In this document: one piece after another, positions 61,954 through 64,000 of the stretch
Layout: each line of letters starts with the position of its first letter
Numbering within the stretch: the stretch's first letter is position 1
Assembly (NCBI GenBank): GCA_035363255.1
Contig: DAOSES010000009.1
Coordinates: 25,533-89,532 of the forward strand
Length of the DNA stretch: 64,000 nucleotides
From: T3SED10-260 sp035363255
GTDB lineage: Bacteria > Caldisericota > Caldisericia > UBA6126
Reading direction: 5' to 3'
Notes under the pieces: generated by a model
Seen by the model: the letters and a program-made list of their open reading frames with translations, nothing else
Database searches by the model: none
Told to the model about the DNA's origin: nothing
Position numbers and translations under genes: made by a program

Positions 61954-62873
61954 AAAAAAACACTTTATTATTAGTTGTATTGTTGTTGATATCTTTGATT
62001 TTTCCTCTCAAGAGTGGAGCGATTAGCGGTTCCCCCCTTGATATTACTGAACGTATCGTGTTTACTGTTGGAAAGTACTATTTCAGAGTAGGTGGGCAGC
62101 CTCTAAGTATGGATGTTGCTCCTCAATGGAATGAAGCGCAAAAATCGTTTCTGATACCTTTGCGCCAGTATGCTGAATTGCTTCGATATCAAGTGGATTG
62201 GGATGAACAACTCCAGCTTGCATCTATCAGCAAAGATCAAAGCAAGCTAAGTATTTCTTTGAAAAATGGCAGTGTCCTTATTGGAAACCAGGCCCAGACT
62301 GAGAGTTATTTTGAAATTCGCAATCGTCGAATCCTCATCGATGATGCAAGTCTTGCGACCTTCTTTCACACTCCATCAGAGCTTATCGCGGAAGCTTCTG
62401 ATATTTCTTTTACAGCCAAGCGCCTGGATATCTTGATGAATGCTCCCGATTTTACGCTGAAAGATACAAATGGTATAGATTTTCAACTTTCCAAAGCATT
62501 TGAAGATCCTCAAGTAAAATTAGTGGCTATTAATTTCTATTCTACCTTTTGTCCCTTCTGTTTAGCTGAAGTACCTAATTTAATAGCCTTTAACAAGACA
62601 TACAAAGATCAGGGTGTTTTGCTTGTTGGAGTTGATACCAGCACAACTGATCCGCAAGGTCGCAGAGGGGAAGTCATAAAACGCTACGGGATTGATTATC
62701 CTATTTTAATTGATAAAGACAGCAAAATTTATGATCTATACAAAGTCTCTGGGATTCCAAATATTTTTTTGATCAATCGAAAGCATGAAATTGTTTTGCA
62801 CCACCTGGGCATTGATGATGCTTATTTTTCTACCCTTTATTCTTTTTTGGATGCCTGGTTGGCTCAATCTTAA
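61950..62873 (+). CDS. Secreted CuAO-N/TlpA-like thioredoxin fusion
   Basis: 307 residues: signal peptide 1-24, a copper-amine-oxidase-N-like module about 35-155 (SFLIPLRQYAELLRYQVDWDEQ), then a TlpA/ResA-type thioredoxin domain 163-307 with redox motif C201-P-F-C204 and cis-proline in SGIPNIFLI (P270). Extracytoplasmic thiol-disulfide exchange is likely. The fusion to the CuAO-N module is unusual and links it to the NHL protein of the preceding unit. Starts 4 bases inside the previous gene; last of a three-gene unit. Confidence 0.85.
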   Translation: MKKNTLLLVVLLLISLIFPLKSGAISGSPLDITERIVFTVGKYYFRVGGQPLSMDVAPQWNEAQKSFLIPLRQYAELLRYQVDWDEQLQLASISKDQSKLSISLKNGSVLIGNQAQTESYFEIRNRRILIDDASLATFFHTPSELIAEASDISFTAKRLDILMNAPDFTLKDTNGIDFQLSKAFEDPQVKLVAINFYSTFCPFCLAEVPNLIAFNKTYKDQGVLLVGVDTSTTDPQGRRGEVIKRYGIDYPILIDKDSKIYDLYKVSGIPNIFLINRKHEIVLHHLGIDDAYFSTLYSFLDAWLAQS

Positions 62874-62893
62874 TTTAAACCGTGTTGCTTCAT

Positions 62894-64000
62894 TTAAAAA
62901 CCTATTCGAACGGTCTTCGATGATTCAGCTAAAACATTTCCAGTTGAACCCTTTTTTAATAGTTTATCCTCTGCTTGAATTCGGTCAAGTTCTTTCTTTC
63001 TTCGAAGCTCGTTAAGCTTGTTCTTGAGTCGCTGCACCTCCTGATGTAAAGTAAAAGGGTCCAAGGTTTCATATATAGCTTGGCAAGCTTGCTTGTTTTC
63101 TGCTGAAACCTGGGGGCTTTCCAAGACTCGCTGGTAGGGTGTTCGGGGTAGATCCCAGCGTTTCATCACTTTGGCTCCTATCCGTAGCTTTTCCTGCAGT
63201 TGCATCACGGGAAGGAAGTAATTAGTGTACAGACGCAAGACTTCATACAAGGCATTCATGCACATGACCTCTTCCAGGGTATCATACCTTGCATAGCCCA
63301 CATAGGAACGCACCAGGGACCAATTCTTCTGTTCAATGTAGCAGGAATCATTCTTAAAGCTTTTTCTGTTCCTTGTGAACTGAAGCTGTTCCTGCGTGCA
63401 ATAGTTAAACAAGTGAGCATTTATAAATTCAGAACCATTATCCGAATGAAGGCCTAATAAAGGAAAAGGAAAGCGTGCTCTTCCCTGTTGCAAGGCAGCA
63501 AATACAAAGCTTTGTGCTTTGGTGGGGATCGCTACGGTTTCCGTCCATTGGGTGGCCACATCGGTGATGTTCAGGCTGAAGGCAAAACAACCTCGAGCAT
63601 CTCCTCCTTCATGTCCCACCAGATCCATTTGTGTGTTTCCAGGAAGACCTTTATCCCACATGGCAAAGGTTTTGACTTCAATGTTTTGCTTGAGCAGGGA
63701 ACCCGGACGGGTATGGGATATTCCCTTGAAGCGAGACTTCTGACGTTCTTTGCGAAGATAACGATAGATGCTGGAAGCACTCATGCTTCGAAGCTGGCTT
63801 TCGATTTCCTGGGTCCAGGGAGGAAGCTTCAGCGCTTTCCATTCTTCCTCATGCAAGGGTTCAAACTGAACTCGTTTATCCATGAGGAAGGGAATCATGC
63901 TATGCAAACGGCGATCACAGCAGTGATACATCACTTTCCAGAAATAGATCAACCAGGCGAGGGTTGCTGGGGTAAAGAAGCAGGAACGCTTCCGAACACT
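62894..64000 (-). mobile_element. DDE transposase, 5' end beyond the window
   Basis: An integrase-core transposase. The frame is open to the window edge: beyond a TTG at 63952 it reads back through SCFFTPATLAWLIYFWKVM with no stop, so the N-terminus is outside. The DDE triad is visible as D in MDLVGHEGGDARG, D in GLHSDNGSEF and E in YIEQKNWSLV. CDRRLHSMIPFL before it resembles the CGKRL block of ISNCY-type integrase-core transposases. Terminal repeats could not be identified at 62874-62893. It lies 20 bases after the TlpA gene, marking the end of the surface cluster. Confidence 0.85.

Noticed and set aside
1..64000. CRISPR array, rRNA operon or prophage genes
   Set aside because: No regularly spaced repeats, no rRNA-like stretches and no phage structural or integrase genes were seen; the only mobile gene is the transposase at the right edge.

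Overview
The window reads as a compact chromosome segment of a strictly anaerobic, low-to-moderate GC bacterium, most like a member of the Clostridia/Firmicutes in the broad sense. The evidence is an Rnf complex in the clostridial gene order (CDGEAB), a V/A-type ATPase operon, a ferredoxin-dependent 2-oxoacid oxidoreductase, the mreBCD-pbp2-minCDE gene order, acetate kinase, GatCAB, SLH-domain and copper-amine-oxidase-N surface proteins, and many lipoproteins. No rRNA, CRISPR array or prophage was seen. The only mobile element is a transposase gene cut by the right edge. Species cannot be named from the sequence alone.

Layout. 0-0.4 kb: tRNA-Lys and two identical tRNA-Glu genes. 0.4-3.2 kb (minus): murG, cytidine deaminase, MFS exporter. 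3.4-6.8 kb (plus): OB-fold-like lipoprotein, two FtsX-type permeases and a MacB/LolD-type ATPase. 6.9-10.5 kb (minus): grpE-dnaK-dnaJ, with dnaJ apparently starting at CTG and a terminator overlapping the end of dnaK. 10.6-24.2 kb (plus): ackA, gatCAB (gatB short), a group III amino-acid decarboxylase and a nine-gene V-ATPase operon whose ring subunit keeps Na+-site residues. 24.2-28.0 kb (minus): korDABC and corA. 28.1-54.3 kb (minus): an almost unbroken co-directional block. In transcription order it holds DUF948/YtxH proteins, two lipoproteins, trxB, valS, folC, a zinc-ribbon membrane protein, rnfCDGEAB, an 803-residue membrane protein, apbE, a Gx-type membrane protein, mreBCD, mrdA, minCDE and sbcDC. 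54.4-62.9 kb (plus): a secreted/surface cluster. It starts with a 1214-residue protein made of two degenerate 5'-nucleotidase modules flanking three SLH domains, then an ethylbenzene-dehydrogenase-like heme-domain lipoprotein and an NHL/CuAO-N protein. After a strong terminator come a membrane-bound rhodanese lacking its cysteine, a small polytopic protein with CxxCxxC, and a CuAO-N/TlpA thioredoxin fusion. 62.9-64 kb: transposase.

How the genes fit together. KorDABC makes reduced ferredoxin, Rnf can use it to pump ions, ApbE flavinylates RnfG and RnfD, AckA makes ATP from acetyl phosphate, and the V-ATPase (probably Na+-linked) exchanges ATP with the ion gradient. The mre/mrdA/min genes form a cell-shape and division unit. 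Points most worth a second look are the surface cluster at 54-63 kb, the one-base frameshift in rnfC, the truncated gatB, the two apparent CTG starts, and the terminator whose loop holds the dnaK stop codon. All calls are from reading the sequence; no search was run.
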